DNA of 64,000 nucleotides from Bacteroidales bacterium (GTDB lineage Bacteria; Bacteroidota; Bacteroidia; Bacteroidales; Marinilabiliaceae), in contig JAKSLD010000020.1 of NCBI GenBank assembly GCA_024401395.1, positions 1 to 64,000 on the forward strand, given 5' to 3'. This document shows, piece by piece, positions 43,440 through 52,570 of the stretch (positions are counted from its first letter, which is position 1; every line of letters begins with the position of its first letter). The position numbers were made by a program, and so were the translations under genes. The notes beneath the pieces were generated by a model. It was given only the letters and a program-made list of their open reading frames with translations, was not told the origin of the DNA and did no database searches.

Positions 43440-43457
43440 TTTCAACAGATGTTGAAA
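43440..43457. promoter_or_regulatory. 8-bp inverted repeat TTTCAACA / TGTTGAAA
   Basis: TTTCAACA (43440-43447), two bases, TGTTGAAA (43450-43457), a perfect palindrome. Further single copies of the half-site lie in the same intergenic region, so it looks like a protein-binding motif cluster. Confidence 0.55.
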
Positions 43458-43477
43458 AAGTGGTACAAAATTTGCTT

Positions 43478-43520
43478 ACTACGTTAATGCAGTGTAACTT
43501 ATACTTGTTACTAACGTAGT
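43478..43520. promoter_or_regulatory. Nested inverted repeat upstream of nadA
   Basis: ACTACGTTA (43478-43486) and TAACGTAGT (43512-43520) are perfect inverted copies, and GTAAC/GTTAC (43494-43498, 43507-43511) nests between them. It lies 108-150 bases before nadA and could be a regulator site or leader hairpin. Confidence 0.55.
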
Positions 43521-43627
43521 GAATAATTCAAGCCGGAATTCAATAACTGAAACAAGCAAGTAATAGCCAAAAAAGATATCAACCATACTGACAGACTATT
43601 ACTATAATATATTTACTTGAGTCTAAA

Positions 43628-44620
43628 ATGAATAATATATATAATATGACTGTCGAAAACGGTTACGTTCAAGCTGAGATTGATCCTAATCTTAACCTTG
43701 TAGCTGAGATAAATAAACTCAAAAAGGAGAAGAATGCTGTCATCATGGCGCATTATTATCAGACTGGCGACATTCAGGATATAGCCGACGTCATAGGCGA
43801 TAGCTTAGCGCTCGCTCAGAAGGCTGTTAATATAGATGCAGATATTATTCTCCTTGCTGGCGTTCATTTTATGGGTGAAACTGTCAAGGTTCTTAATATG
43901 GATAAAAAGGTTCTCGTCCCTGATCTTAATGCTGGCTGCTCTCTCGCTGATAGCTGTAAGGCGGCAGATCTTAAAAAGTTCATCGACGAACACCCCGATC
44001 ATACCGTAGTGTCATACGTTAATACTACTGCTGAGGTTAAGGCTCTTACTGATGTTGTAGTAACTTCTAGTAATGCCCTTAAGGTAGTTAACTCTTTCCC
44101 AGCTGACCAGAAAATCATTTTCGGCCCAGATAGAAATCTAGGTAGCTATATAAATGCTCAAACAGGCCGAAATATGCTTCTTTGGAATGGCGCTTGTCAT
44201 GTTCACGAGAGATTCTCTTTAGAGCAGATTTTAGCCCTTAAAAAGGCTAATCCTGGTGCAGAGATTATATGCCATCCAGAGTGTAAGAGACCTATCGTTC
44301 TTGCTTCAGATTTCGTAGGTTCTACTGCTGCTCTTTTGTCTCACATAAATAATTCTTCCGCAGATACTTTTATCGTAGCTACTGAGGAGGGTATTCTTCA
44401 CCAGATGAAGCTTTCTTTCCCTGATAAGAATTTTATTCCAGCACCTCCTGAAACCGAAACTGGTATGTGCGGTTGTAATAATTGTGAGTATATGAAGCTT
44501 AATACTCTGCAGAAATTGTATCTCACTTTGAAATACGAATTGCCAGAGATTACTCTTGATCCTGATCTTGCAGCTAAGGCTCGCAAGCCTATAGATGCTA
44601 TGCTTGAACTATCTAAGTAA
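43628..44620 (+). CDS. nadA: Quinolinate synthase A
   Basis: 330 residues, joining iminoaspartate and dihydroxyacetone phosphate to form quinolinate in NAD synthesis. The 4Fe-4S cysteines appear in NAGCSLADSC, the middle of the chain (ICHPECKRP) and TGMCGCNNC. The substrate motif AHYYQTGDIQDIAD is typical. An alternative start at 43646 (MTVEN) is possible. No nadB or nadC is adjacent. Confidence 0.94.
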   Translation: MNNIYNMTVENGYVQAEIDPNLNLVAEINKLKKEKNAVIMAHYYQTGDIQDIADVIGDSLALAQKAVNIDADIILLAGVHFMGETVKVLNMDKKVLVPDLNAGCSLADSCKAADLKKFIDEHPDHTVVSYVNTTAEVKALTDVVVTSSNALKVVNSFPADQKIIFGPDRNLGSYINAQTGRNMLLWNGACHVHERFSLEQILALKKANPGAEIICHPECKRPIVLASDFVGSTAALLSHINNSSADTFIVATEEGILHQMKLSFPDKNFIPAPPETETGMCGCNNCEYMKLNTLQKLYLTLKYELPEITLDPDLAAKARKPIDAMLELSK

Positions 44621-44683
44621 TATCTTATATAAGCAATAATATTCAGATTATTTATACAACTTACTAAACATTTTACCACTTCG

Positions 44684-45073
44684 ATGATTCAGTTAAAGAA
44701 ACCTATGAAAATTCTTTTGGTTGAGGATAATAAGATCAACCAAAAGCTTATGATGTTCAATTTCACTAAGATGGGATTTAATATCTCTATTTGTGATGAT
44801 GGACAACAGGCTGTAGATGAATGTTCTTCTAATTTCTATGACATTATCCTTATGGATGTCATGATGCCGGTTATGGATGGATATCAGGCTACAGAACAAA
44901 TAAGATTGTTGCAGGATGGTAAAGAGCAGAAAAGCTATATAATCGGTCTGACTAGTAACGTCTACGACCACGATAAGGAACATTGTCTTAGCGTAGGTAT
45001 GGATAGTTATATGTCTAAGCCTTTTGATATTGATATTTTCTGTGATATATTGCGTCAGCAGAATTATCTTTAA
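44684..45073 (+). CDS. Single-domain response regulator (receiver only)
   Basis: 129 residues (or 122 from ATG 44705). A receiver domain with VEDN near the start, phospho-acceptor Asp58 in ILMDVMMPVMDG, and Lys in MSKPFD. The wording VEDNKINQ... resembles receivers attached to hybrid kinases rather than CheY. There is no output domain and no kinase partner beside it; the chemosensory CheA is 10 kb away. Confidence 0.85.
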   Translation: MIQLKKPMKILLVEDNKINQKLMMFNFTKMGFNISICDDGQQAVDECSSNFYDIILMDVMMPVMDGYQATEQIRLLQDGKEQKSYIIGLTSNVYDHDKEHCLSVGMDSYMSKPFDIDIFCDILRQQNYL

Positions 45074-45085
45074 TTCTAAATTGTA

Positions 45086-46126
45086 TTGGTGGATATAGAT
45101 GTACGTAAAATAGCAATAACTGATTCTGAGACTGATAAGACTCTCAGACCGCTCTCTTTTGCTGATTTTACCGGTCAGGATGCTATAGTTAAGAACCTCA
45201 GTATCTTCGTCGCAGCTGCTAAAATGCGTAATGATCCTCTGGATCATGTTCTCCTTTATGGACCTCCTGGTCTGGGTAAAACAACGCTTTCTAATATCAT
45301 TGCTAACGAACTTGGTTCTCAAATTAAGACTATTTCCGCCCCTTCTCTTGATCGTCCTGGTGATTTAGCTGGTATTCTTACTTCTCTCGAGCCTCACGAT
45401 GTTCTCTTCATTGATGAGATTCATCGTCTTAGTCCGGTGATTGAGGAGTACCTCTATAGTGCTATGGAGGATTTTAAAATTGATATAATAATTGATAAAG
45501 GACCTGGTGCTCGCACTATTCAGATAGATCTTAATCCTTTTACTCTTGTGGGTGCTACTACTCGCAGTGGTCTTCTCACAGCTCCTCTTCGTGCTCGTTT
45601 TGGTATTACTTTTCATTTTCAGACTTATGATATTCCTACTTTAGCTAGGATTATCAAACGTTCTGCTGGTATTCTGAATGTAGCTATTGATGAGGATTCT
45701 TGTATAGAGCTTTCTCGTAGATCTCGCGGTACGCCTCGTATTGCTAATGCTCTTCTTCGCCGTGTACGCGATTTTGCCCAGGTTCTTGGTCATGGTAATA
45801 TAGATAAGGATATTACTGATACTAGCCTTGAGGCTTTGAATATTGATTCTTATGGTCTGGATGAAGTTGACCGTAAGATTATCCTCACTATGATAGATAA
45901 ATTCTCTGGTGGTCCTGTAGGTTTGACTACTATAGGTACTGCCGTTGGAGAGGATCCTGGTACTATTGAGGATGTATTTGAGCCTTATCTTATTCAGCAG
46001 GGTTTTATAAATCGTACTCCTCGTGGTCGTATGGTTACTGAACTGGCTTATAAGCATTTTAATCGTACTGGTTTCTTCCAGCAGGGTACTCTTTTTGACC
46101 TTGATAATCCTAAAAATTTTGAATAG
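45086..46126 (+). CDS. ruvB: Holliday junction branch-migration ATPase RuvB
   Basis: 346 residues, a hexameric motor acting with RuvA and RuvC. It shows the N-terminal [12 protein letters not shown], Walker A GPPGLGKT, Walker B FIDEIHRL, sensor GATTRSGLL and the C-terminal winged helix ([16 protein letters not shown]). It starts with TTG 45086 or GTG 45089. Length and motifs are normal. Confidence 0.95.
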   Translation: MVDIDVRKIAITDSETDKTLRPLSFADFTGQDAIVKNLSIFVAAAKMRNDPLDHVLLYGPPGLGKTTLSNIIANELGSQIKTISAPSLDRPGDLAGILTSLEPHDVLFIDEIHRLSPVIEEYLYSAMEDFKIDIIIDKGPGARTIQIDLNPFTLVGATTRSGLLTAPLRARFGITFHFQTYDIPTLARIIKRSAGILNVAIDEDSCIELSRRSRGTPRIANALLRRVRDFAQVLGHGNIDKDITDTSLEALNIDSYGLDEVDRKIILTMIDKFSGGPVGLTTIGTAVGEDPGTIEDVFEPYLIQQGFINRTPRGRMVTELAYKHFNRTGFFQQGTLFDLDNPKNFE

Positions 46127-46128
46127 CA

Positions 46129-47613
46129 GTGGGACGTCTTTCATCATTAGCTTCAGATACAGTAGTTTACGGTGTTTCTAATATTCTAAGCAGGTCTTTG
46201 AATTGGTTGTTGACGCCTTACTATGTGTATGTTGTTTCTGCTGAAACCTTGGGTATGGTTACTCAGGCTTTTGCTATCATTGCCCCTCTGTTGGTTTTAG
46301 CAGGTCTTGGAGTTGAGACTGGTTACTATCGTTTTGTAAATCAGGATAATAAGGATAAGTTGTTTGATACTCTTCTTATTTCTCTTGCCTCTTTTGCTGC
46401 CTTCATTGCTATTTTTTTGAACTTGGCTCAACCTATGTTGGCTTTCTTGTTCAATATTCCTGTTGAAGATAAGTCTCTGATGTTTTATATATCTCTTATC
46501 ATTTTCGCAGATGCGGTTACTAATCTCTATTTTGCCGACTTGCGTTATTCTGGTAAGGGTATTAAATATGCTGGCATTAATCTACTTAAAGTTGTAGTTA
46601 CTATATCTCTTAATCTCTTTTTTATGCATTTCTTGCGCAATATTGAGTTTTTCTCTTCTTTCAGAGATATAGATTATATTCTTATTGCTACTCTTGTAGG
46701 TACTGCTGTTCCTTATTTCTTCTTTTTGCCTAAATACCTCAAGCAGAAACATTTCTTCGATAAGTCTCTCTTTTCTACAGTTATGCAATATTCCATGCCA
46801 CTTATGGCTATGGGTTTTTTTGGTACTCTGAATCAGAATATAGAGAAACTTATGTTTAAGTCTCTTGATGTATCGGATAACCCTGATGCCGAGCTTGGTA
46901 TATATGGAGCTTGTTTCAAAATTGGTGTTTTAATGCTTATCTTCACTAATTCTTTCCGTATGGCTTTTGATCCGTTTATTTTTAAACAGTTTAAGAAGGA
47001 TAGTAAAGATACCTCTGTTTATGCCACTTCTATGAAGTATTTCTATATTTTTGGTTTGTTCATATTTACTTGTGTAATGTTTGGAATGCCAATTCTGGAA
47101 TATTATTTCGTAGATATTGCTGATCATCCTGAGTATCTAGCTGGTATGGTTGTCATTCCTGTTGTTTTACTCAGTGAACTTCTTTTTGGTGTATATTATA
47201 ATCTTAGTATCTGGTATAAAGTTACTGATAAAACATACTATGGTTTGATTTTCTCTACTATTGGCTTATTTGTCAATGTTGTGATGAATTGTGTATTAAT
47301 ACCATTCTATAGCTACTATGGTGCTGCTCTCTCTTCACTTAGTTCTTATTTTGTAATGGTATTACTATCACTTCTTATTGGTAAAAAGCATTATCCAATA
47401 GATTATCCTATTAAGAAATTACTTTCTCTGACTTTTATTACTTTCTTCATTGTCGGAGCTACTAGATATCTTATTGAAAATCTTTATGGTATCCATTGGA
47501 TAGCTTGGTCTATTCTTGGTTTAGTTGCTTTCGTTATTGTTATATTTGTCTTTGAGAAGGAAGATATTTCTAAAGTTTTATCGTATGTCAAAGGTAAGCG
47601 TCAAAATAGTTAA
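46129..47613 (+). CDS. Polysaccharide flippase, Wzx/MATE-like
   Basis: A 494-residue membrane protein with about 12-14 helices, starting GTG 46129, three bases after ruvB. The start [28 protein letters not shown] is typical of PST/Wzx exporters, as are MLAFLFNIP and the C-terminal pairs of helices. It probably moves lipid-linked oligosaccharide across the inner membrane. No glycosyltransferase genes are nearby. Confidence 0.85.
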   Translation: MGRLSSLASDTVVYGVSNILSRSLNWLLTPYYVYVVSAETLGMVTQAFAIIAPLLVLAGLGVETGYYRFVNQDNKDKLFDTLLISLASFAAFIAIFLNLAQPMLAFLFNIPVEDKSLMFYISLIIFADAVTNLYFADLRYSGKGIKYAGINLLKVVVTISLNLFFMHFLRNIEFFSSFRDIDYILIATLVGTAVPYFFFLPKYLKQKHFFDKSLFSTVMQYSMPLMAMGFFGTLNQNIEKLMFKSLDVSDNPDAELGIYGACFKIGVLMLIFTNSFRMAFDPFIFKQFKKDSKDTSVYATSMKYFYIFGLFIFTCVMFGMPILEYYFVDIADHPEYLAGMVVIPVVLLSELLFGVYYNLSIWYKVTDKTYYGLIFSTIGLFVNVVMNCVLIPFYSYYGAALSSLSSYFVMVLLSLLIGKKHYPIDYPIKKLLSLTFITFFIVGATRYLIENLYGIHWIAWSILGLVAFVIVIFVFEKEDISKVLSYVKGKRQNS

Positions 47614-48028
47614 TAAGAGCAGTAATGCTCTGCCTCAATATTCTACTGAACAGGCTGCTGGCATGGATATCCGTGCCAATAATCCTGAACCTATAGTTTT
47701 GGCTCCCCTGGAGTGTAAGCTTATTCCTACTGGTCTTTTTATAGAGTTACCTGTTGGTTATGAGGCTCAGATTAGACCTCGTAGTGGTCTAGCTATTAAG
47801 AATGGTATTACTGTTCTTAATACTCCTGGTACTATAGATAGTGATTATAGAGGTGAGATTAATGTTATTTTGGTCAACCTTAGTAATGAACCTTTTACTG
47901 TCAATATGGGTGATAGAATTTGCCAAATGGTAATAGCTAAGCATGAGCAAGCTGAATTTGTTCAGGTTTCTACCCTTGATGATACAGAAAGAGGTATTGG
48001 AGGTTTTGGCCACACTGGTGTAAAATAG
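47585..48028 (+). CDS. dut: dUTP diphosphatase
   Basis: 147 residues from ATG 47585; longer in-frame starts upstream lie inside the flippase gene. All five dUTPase motifs appear: [35 protein letters not shown] and [11 protein letters not shown]. The enzyme hydrolyses dUTP to dUMP and keeps uracil out of DNA. Its start overlaps the flippase end by 29 bases. It leads a conserved Bacteroidota order: dut, TPR protein, DUF4292, EnvC-like. Confidence 0.95.
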   Translation: MSKVSVKIVNKSSNALPQYSTEQAAGMDIRANNPEPIVLAPLECKLIPTGLFIELPVGYEAQIRPRSGLAIKNGITVLNTPGTIDSDYRGEINVILVNLSNEPFTVNMGDRICQMVIAKHEQAEFVQVSTLDDTERGIGGFGHTGVK

Positions 48029-48033
48029 TTTTT

Positions 48034-49746
48034 ATGAGTAGGTTCTATACTTTCATATTGTCTTTATTATGTTCTGTATGTGTTTTTTCACAGACACGTA
48101 TAGGAGCTGATAACATCTTCAATTATTATCTGATGGAGGCTGTAAAGGCTAAGTATCATAATGACTATAATGATGCTTTGTCTCTTTATATGAATTGCTA
48201 TAAGTTAGATAATCAAAGTAGTACAGTTATGTACGAGATTTCTCGTATCTACTATGCTGCGAAGAAGATGGATGAAGCTAATTTATGGTTGGATAGAGCT
48301 ATAGAATTGGATTCTACCAAGAATCTTGAGTATATTAAATATGGAGCTACTCTTAAGTTATATTCAGGTAAGTATTCTCAAGCAAAGGAGTTCTATAAGA
48401 TTTTAGCTGATAAGGAGTCTGATATTCCTACTCATAAACTTATGTTGGCTAGGCTTTATTCTCAGTTAAATCAGGCTGATTCTGCTCATATGACTCTTAA
48501 CCAGATTTCTACTGAGTTGGTTCCTTGGTCTTCCATTCAACTTGAACATGCTGAGCTTTATACACATGAGCTGAACCCTAGAAAGCTAAAAAAGACTATT
48601 TCTGGTATTCTTAAGAAGGAACCAAATGAGGCTTCTTCTTATAAATATATGGCTGATTATTATTTTGCTGTTAAGGATACTAAGAATGGTCTTAAATATC
48701 TAAATGAGGGTCTTTCTAAGAATAATGGCGATGTTCTTCTTTTAGATCTAGCTGATTATTATTATAAAATTGAGTCTTATTCTCTCTTTAAGTCTTATCT
48801 TGATAAGGTTGCTACTTCAGTAGATATTGAAGCTGATACTAAGCGTGTAAAACTAGCTTCTTATCTTCAACAAAAAGATAAAGAGAAGTATTTACGCGAG
48901 GAGAGTGATTATTTTACAAAGATTTTAAAAGAAACTGTCTCTTTTCATCCTGACGACGAGGGTTTGAATATGCTTTTGGCTACTTATTATAATTTTACCT
49001 CTCGCCAGTCTGAGAGTTTGTCTCTGATGGATAGATTTTTTGCTAATCATTCTGCTTCTTATGATTTCTACGCTTTATATATATCTTCAATAATGTCTCA
49101 ACCTGTTATTGATTGGGATAAGTTCGATATTATATCTAAGAGTGCTTTTGATCTCTATGATGATCAGCCTTATATGGTTCAGGCTAGAGTTATTGCTTTA
49201 AATCATTTTGATAGATATAAGCAATCTATTGATATTCTCTCTGAATTTTTAGCCGAATTGACAGATGTTCAAGGTAATCAGCAGCTTAGAGCAATCAAGA
49301 TTGATTTCTTGAATCTACTTGCTGAGTCTTATTATAGCAATGGACAGCTAGAAGATAGTTTTGCTACTTATGATGCAGTACTGTCTTTAGATCCTAATAA
49401 TATTTCTGCTCTTAATAATTATGCCTATTATCTCTCTTTAGTTGATAGAAATCTAGATAAAGCAGAAAGTATGAGTGCCAAGACTATTACTGTTGAGCCA
49501 AATAATCCTACTTATCTTGATACTTATGCTTGGGTCCTTTATAAAAGGGAGAAATATTCTATGGCTCAGTTAATGATTGAAGCAGCTCTTAATAATTCAA
49601 CTGATGTTAACCCTGAACTTGTCGAACATTATGGCTTCATCCTTCGTGCTCTTGGCAATATTGAAGAATCTGTAATTCAATTCAAGAAAGCACTTGAGAT
49701 AGATAGTAAACGAGAATATCTTAAGGAATTTATTGTCAATGATTAA
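48034..49746 (+). CDS. Secreted TPR-repeat protein
   Basis: 570 residues with a signal peptide (1-19, ending VFSQ). TPR-like helices cover most of the chain: ALSLYMNCYKLD, AKKMDEANLWLDRAIELD, LEDSFATYDAVLSLDPNNISALNNYAYYL. It is probably a periplasmic or outer-membrane-associated scaffold. It sits between dut and the DUF4292 gene, 5 bases after dut, and overlaps DUF4292 by 8 bases. This fixed neighbourhood suggests an envelope-biogenesis role. Confidence 0.8.
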   Translation: MSRFYTFILSLLCSVCVFSQTRIGADNIFNYYLMEAVKAKYHNDYNDALSLYMNCYKLDNQSSTVMYEISRIYYAAKKMDEANLWLDRAIELDSTKNLEYIKYGATLKLYSGKYSQAKEFYKILADKESDIPTHKLMLARLYSQLNQADSAHMTLNQISTELVPWSSIQLEHAELYTHELNPRKLKKTISGILKKEPNEASSYKYMADYYFAVKDTKNGLKYLNEGLSKNNGDVLLLDLADYYYKIESYSLFKSYLDKVATSVDIEADTKRVKLASYLQQKDKEKYLREESDYFTKILKETVSFHPDDEGLNMLLATYYNFTSRQSESLSLMDRFFANHSASYDFYALYISSIMSQPVIDWDKFDIISKSAFDLYDDQPYMVQARVIALNHFDRYKQSIDILSEFLAELTDVQGNQQLRAIKIDFLNLLAESYYSNGQLEDSFATYDAVLSLDPNNISALNNYAYYLSLVDRNLDKAESMSAKTITVEPNNPTYLDTYAWVLYKREKYSMAQLMIEAALNNSTDVNPELVEHYGFILRALGNIEESVIQFKKALEIDSKREYLKEFIVND

Positions 49747-50458
49747 TAGACTTTTTCTTATCATATTAACTGTACTTCTTCTTGCTTCTTGTAAGTCTAA
49801 TAAGGCTAACATAGAGGTTAAGGACAGTTCGTCTATTACAGCATCTCGAGATATCTTGTTTAAAAAATTAGACAGTATATACAATTATCGTGTCTCAAAT
49901 ATAAAGTCATATGACCTTCAAAAAGCGAGAATAGAGGTCAATTTAGGCGGTTCTTCTCATAAGGTTAATGGTAGACTCACTCTTGAGACTAATAAGCAAA
50001 TGAAGGCCTCTATTTCTATTCCTTTTCCACCTCTTACTGTTGGTTCTTTGAACTTAGATAGATCTACCGTTTCTATATCTTCTTCTTTTGCGGATATAGA
50101 TATGACAAAGAATGTTCCTACCTATTTTCTTCCTGTAATTAGTTCATTATTATATGGGGCTATGCCTATGGATGTAATAGGTCAGTTTAAGTTAAATAAT
50201 ATTTTCATTAAGGATTCTAGGTACCATCTCCAGTATTCTGGTCCCTTTAATTCCCATATTTCTTTCCAGATTGATCAATTATTCCGGATATGTCAGTTAT
50301 CTGTCTCTAATCCTGATTTTTCTGGAGACATGTTTGCATCAGAGTTTTCTAAAGTAGATACACATGACCTGCCGTCTAATATCCGCTTTATTGTTTCAAG
50401 TAAGGATTATAATGGTAGTGTTTCTATTCAAACAAATACAATTAAGCTAAATAAATAA
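49739..50458 (+). CDS. DUF4292 lipoprotein
   Basis: 239 residues from ATG 49739. A lipoprotein signal (TVLLLASC) is followed by an acidic linker. The mature domain is an all-beta, LolA/LolB-like fold (RIEVNLGGSSHKVNGRLTLETNKQMKASISIPFPP). DUF4292 members are thought to be outer-membrane lipoproteins. Its gene is next to the EnvC-like one in many Bacteroidota, here with a 2-base gap. Confidence 0.8.
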   Translation: MINRLFLIILTVLLLASCKSNKANIEVKDSSSITASRDILFKKLDSIYNYRVSNIKSYDLQKARIEVNLGGSSHKVNGRLTLETNKQMKASISIPFPPLTVGSLNLDRSTVSISSSFADIDMTKNVPTYFLPVISSLLYGAMPMDVIGQFKLNNIFIKDSRYHLQYSGPFNSHISFQIDQLFRICQLSVSNPDFSGDMFASEFSKVDTHDLPSNIRFIVSSKDYNGSVSIQTNTIKLNK

Positions 50459-50460
50459 TA

Positions 50461-51621
50461 ATGAGGTTTTTACTTCTTTCAATATTCATTCTTTTTTCTG
50501 CTCATTCATTTTCTCAGTCTATTGAGTCTCTGAGAGATGAAAAGCAACGTCTGCAGAATGAAATTGAGTCTAGTAACAAGAAGTTAGAGGAGTATGCAAA
50601 GCAGAAGGATACTCACTTATCTCAAATAGCAATTATTGATGATAAGATTCTTACGCATAAAAGATTAATTACTATCTATAAGAATGAGATGACTTCCTTT
50701 AATTCTCAGCTTAAGATTCTAACTAATCAGCTTGACTCTCTAGAATTATCGCTTAATAAGTCTAGAGATGAATATGCTAATCTCATACGTAATTTCCAGT
50801 ATTCTTCTCTTAATACTAATAGTATTATCTACCTTTTATCGGCTAGCACTTTCAATGAGTCTTACAGACGTTTATTGTTTATCCGTCAATATAAGGATTA
50901 TCACAAAGACCATTATAGAATTTTGGAAAAAGAGCGCTCTAAATATCTCTCACTAAAGGCTAATATAGACGCTAAACGTAAGGATCTTAATGTTACTCTC
51001 TCTTCTCTTGAGAATGAGAATGAAAAGCTCCAAGGAGAGATTTCTAGGCGAAATAAAGTTATCTCAAGTATTGCTCAGAATCAGTCTCAGTTGCAGCAGC
51101 AGATTGCTCAAAATATCAAGCAATCTCAGGAATTAGAGTCGCGTATTCTACAGTTGATCGAGGAAGAAAAGCGTTTAGCTCTAGCAAGTCATAATAGTGA
51201 TAATTCGCAGAATATTGAGGCAAATAAGGGCAAGTTATTATGGCCTGTTACTGACTTTGTTTTAGCTAGTTCTTTTGGTCAGCATGAGCATCCTTTATAT
51301 CCTTCTATTATAGTAAATAATAATGGTATTGATATAAATCTTTTAAGTTCTACTGATGTTAGGCCAGTTGCTTCAGGAGTTGTTTCACGTGTAATTGTTA
51401 TTCCTGGAAACAATGCTTCTATTATAGTAAAACATGGTACTTCTCTTTCTGTTTATAGTAATATTTCTGAAGTTTCTGTAAAGAAAGATGATGTAGTCAC
51501 TACATCTACTCTTCTTGGTAAAGTCTTTACTGGTTCTGGTCTTAATTCCAGAGTTCTACACTTTGAATTATGGGTAGGAGGGGAGAAGCAGAATCCTGAA
51601 GAGTGGCTTGTAGCAAGATAA
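50461..51621 (+). CDS. EnvC-like protein with degenerate LytM (M23) domain
   Basis: 386 residues: signal peptide (1-19), two long coiled coils (about 20-110 and 150-245) and a C-terminal LytM domain (about 255-386). The LytM zinc site is broken. The first histidine of H-x-G-I-D is Asn in NNNGID, the YxH position is Asn in YSNI, and of the HxH pair only the second remains (VLHFE). It is thus probably an inactive amidase activator, as EnvC is in E. coli. Confidence 0.88.
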   Translation: MRFLLLSIFILFSAHSFSQSIESLRDEKQRLQNEIESSNKKLEEYAKQKDTHLSQIAIIDDKILTHKRLITIYKNEMTSFNSQLKILTNQLDSLELSLNKSRDEYANLIRNFQYSSLNTNSIIYLLSASTFNESYRRLLFIRQYKDYHKDHYRILEKERSKYLSLKANIDAKRKDLNVTLSSLENENEKLQGEISRRNKVISSIAQNQSQLQQQIAQNIKQSQELESRILQLIEEEKRLALASHNSDNSQNIEANKGKLLWPVTDFVLASSFGQHEHPLYPSIIVNNNGIDINLLSSTDVRPVASGVVSRVIVIPGNNASIIVKHGTSLSVYSNISEVSVKKDDVVTTSTLLGKVFTGSGLNSRVLHFELWVGGEKQNPEEWLVAR

Positions 51622-51704
51622 GTAACTAATTTGACATATTTTCGTATTTATTGTGTAACATATTTTCTATTCAAACGTAATAGCTTTTGACTTTTAATTT
51701 GAAA

Positions 51705-52133
51705 ATGGCAAATATTCACGTAGAAAATAGCATAAGCATTAATTCTGAGATTTCTAAAGTCGCAGAAGTTGAGGCTTTGATAGACAATCAGTCGGCTATG
51801 TTTAAGTTCGACGATGATGTCTATGGAAAGTTATTGTTGGCTGTTGTTGAGGCAGTTAATAATGCTATTGTTCATGGTAATAAATCAGATTCTACTAAGA
51901 AGGTAGATATTACATATATAATAGAGAGCGATTTTGTAGAGTATCGTATTACTGATCAAGGAGCTGGATTTGATCCAAATGCGATACCTGATCCAACGGA
52001 ACTTGAAAATATTGAGAAGTTCTCTGGTCGCGGTCTATTCCTTATGAAGAACCTTTCAGATGAAATGGAATTTTCTGATAATGGTAGAACAGTAAGATTA
52101 AAATTTCTTTTGAATACAAATGATAACCTTTAA
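51705..52133 (+). CDS. Serine/threonine kinase-like ATP-binding protein (RsbW/SpoIIAB family)
   Basis: About 142 residues from ATG 51705; the upstream in-frame start at 51687 is less likely. A single GHKL ATPase domain: N-box AVVEAVNNAIVHGN, G1 TDQGAGFDP and G2 GRGLFLMKNL. Such proteins phosphorylate anti-anti-sigma STAS proteins or bind sigma factors. It overlaps ybeY by 14 bases. It could partner the STAS protein at 34037 in trans. Confidence 0.8.
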   Translation: MANIHVENSISINSEISKVAEVEALIDNQSAMFKFDDDVYGKLLLAVVEAVNNAIVHGNKSDSTKKVDITYIIESDFVEYRITDQGAGFDPNAIPDPTELENIEKFSGRGLFLMKNLSDEMEFSDNGRTVRLKFLLNTNDNL

Positions 52134-52551
52134 TGAAGACGGTGCAAAGTCGAAACTAAAGAATCGTAGAGTAATAAAGAATTGGATTAAAGAGGTTGCC
52201 AAAAGCTATGGATTAGTTACTGGCGACCTTTCTTATATTTTCTGTACTGATGATATGATTCTTGAAGTAAATCGCCAATATTTACAGCACGATTATTACA
52301 CCGACATTATCACATTTGATTACGTAGAGTCGAACGTATGTTCAGGAGATATGTTTATCTCTGTTGATACTGTCAAATCAAATTCAGAATTGTTCAATTC
52401 TACTTATATGAATGAGCTCCATAGAGTTGTTATTCATGGAGTGCTTCATCTATGTGGTCTAAAGGATAAGTCCCCTAAGGATGAGAAAAAGATGAGAGCT
52501 GCTGAAGATAAGGCATTAGCTCTTTTAAATGAAATGCTTGCGAAAGCTTAA
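52120..52551 (+). CDS. ybeY: Endoribonuclease YbeY
   Basis: 143 residues, the rRNA-processing metalloprotein YbeY. The metal motif is [20 protein letters not shown], in which the third histidine of H-x3-H-x5-H is not obvious; Bacteroidota members often show this form. YTDIITFDY is the conserved central motif. It overlaps the preceding gene by 14 bases. Confidence 0.9.
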   Translation: MITFNEDGAKSKLKNRRVIKNWIKEVAKSYGLVTGDLSYIFCTDDMILEVNRQYLQHDYYTDIITFDYVESNVCSGDMFISVDTVKSNSELFNSTYMNELHRVVIHGVLHLCGLKDKSPKDEKKMRAAEDKALALLNEMLAKA

Positions 52552-52570
52552 TTTACTCAATTCGTATTAT

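Larger units (their letters stand above)
43049..43627. other. AT-rich intergenic region with repeats and inverted repeats
   Basis: A gene-free stretch of about 580 bases between parS and nadA. It contains dispersed repeat R2 and several copies of TTTCAACA or its complement (43253-43260, 43399-43406, 43440-43447, 43450-43457), plus looser relatives. There are also tandem TTGTCAATAA copies near 43286-43305 and two hairpins (described separately). No classic DnaA box TTATCCACA was seen. It could be an origin-linked or regulatory region. Confidence 0.5.

Noticed and set aside
51381-51396. A third possible parS (TGTTTCACGTG followed by TAATT) inside the EnvC-like gene
   Set aside because: The right half diverges from the consensus; likely a chance partial match in coding sequence.
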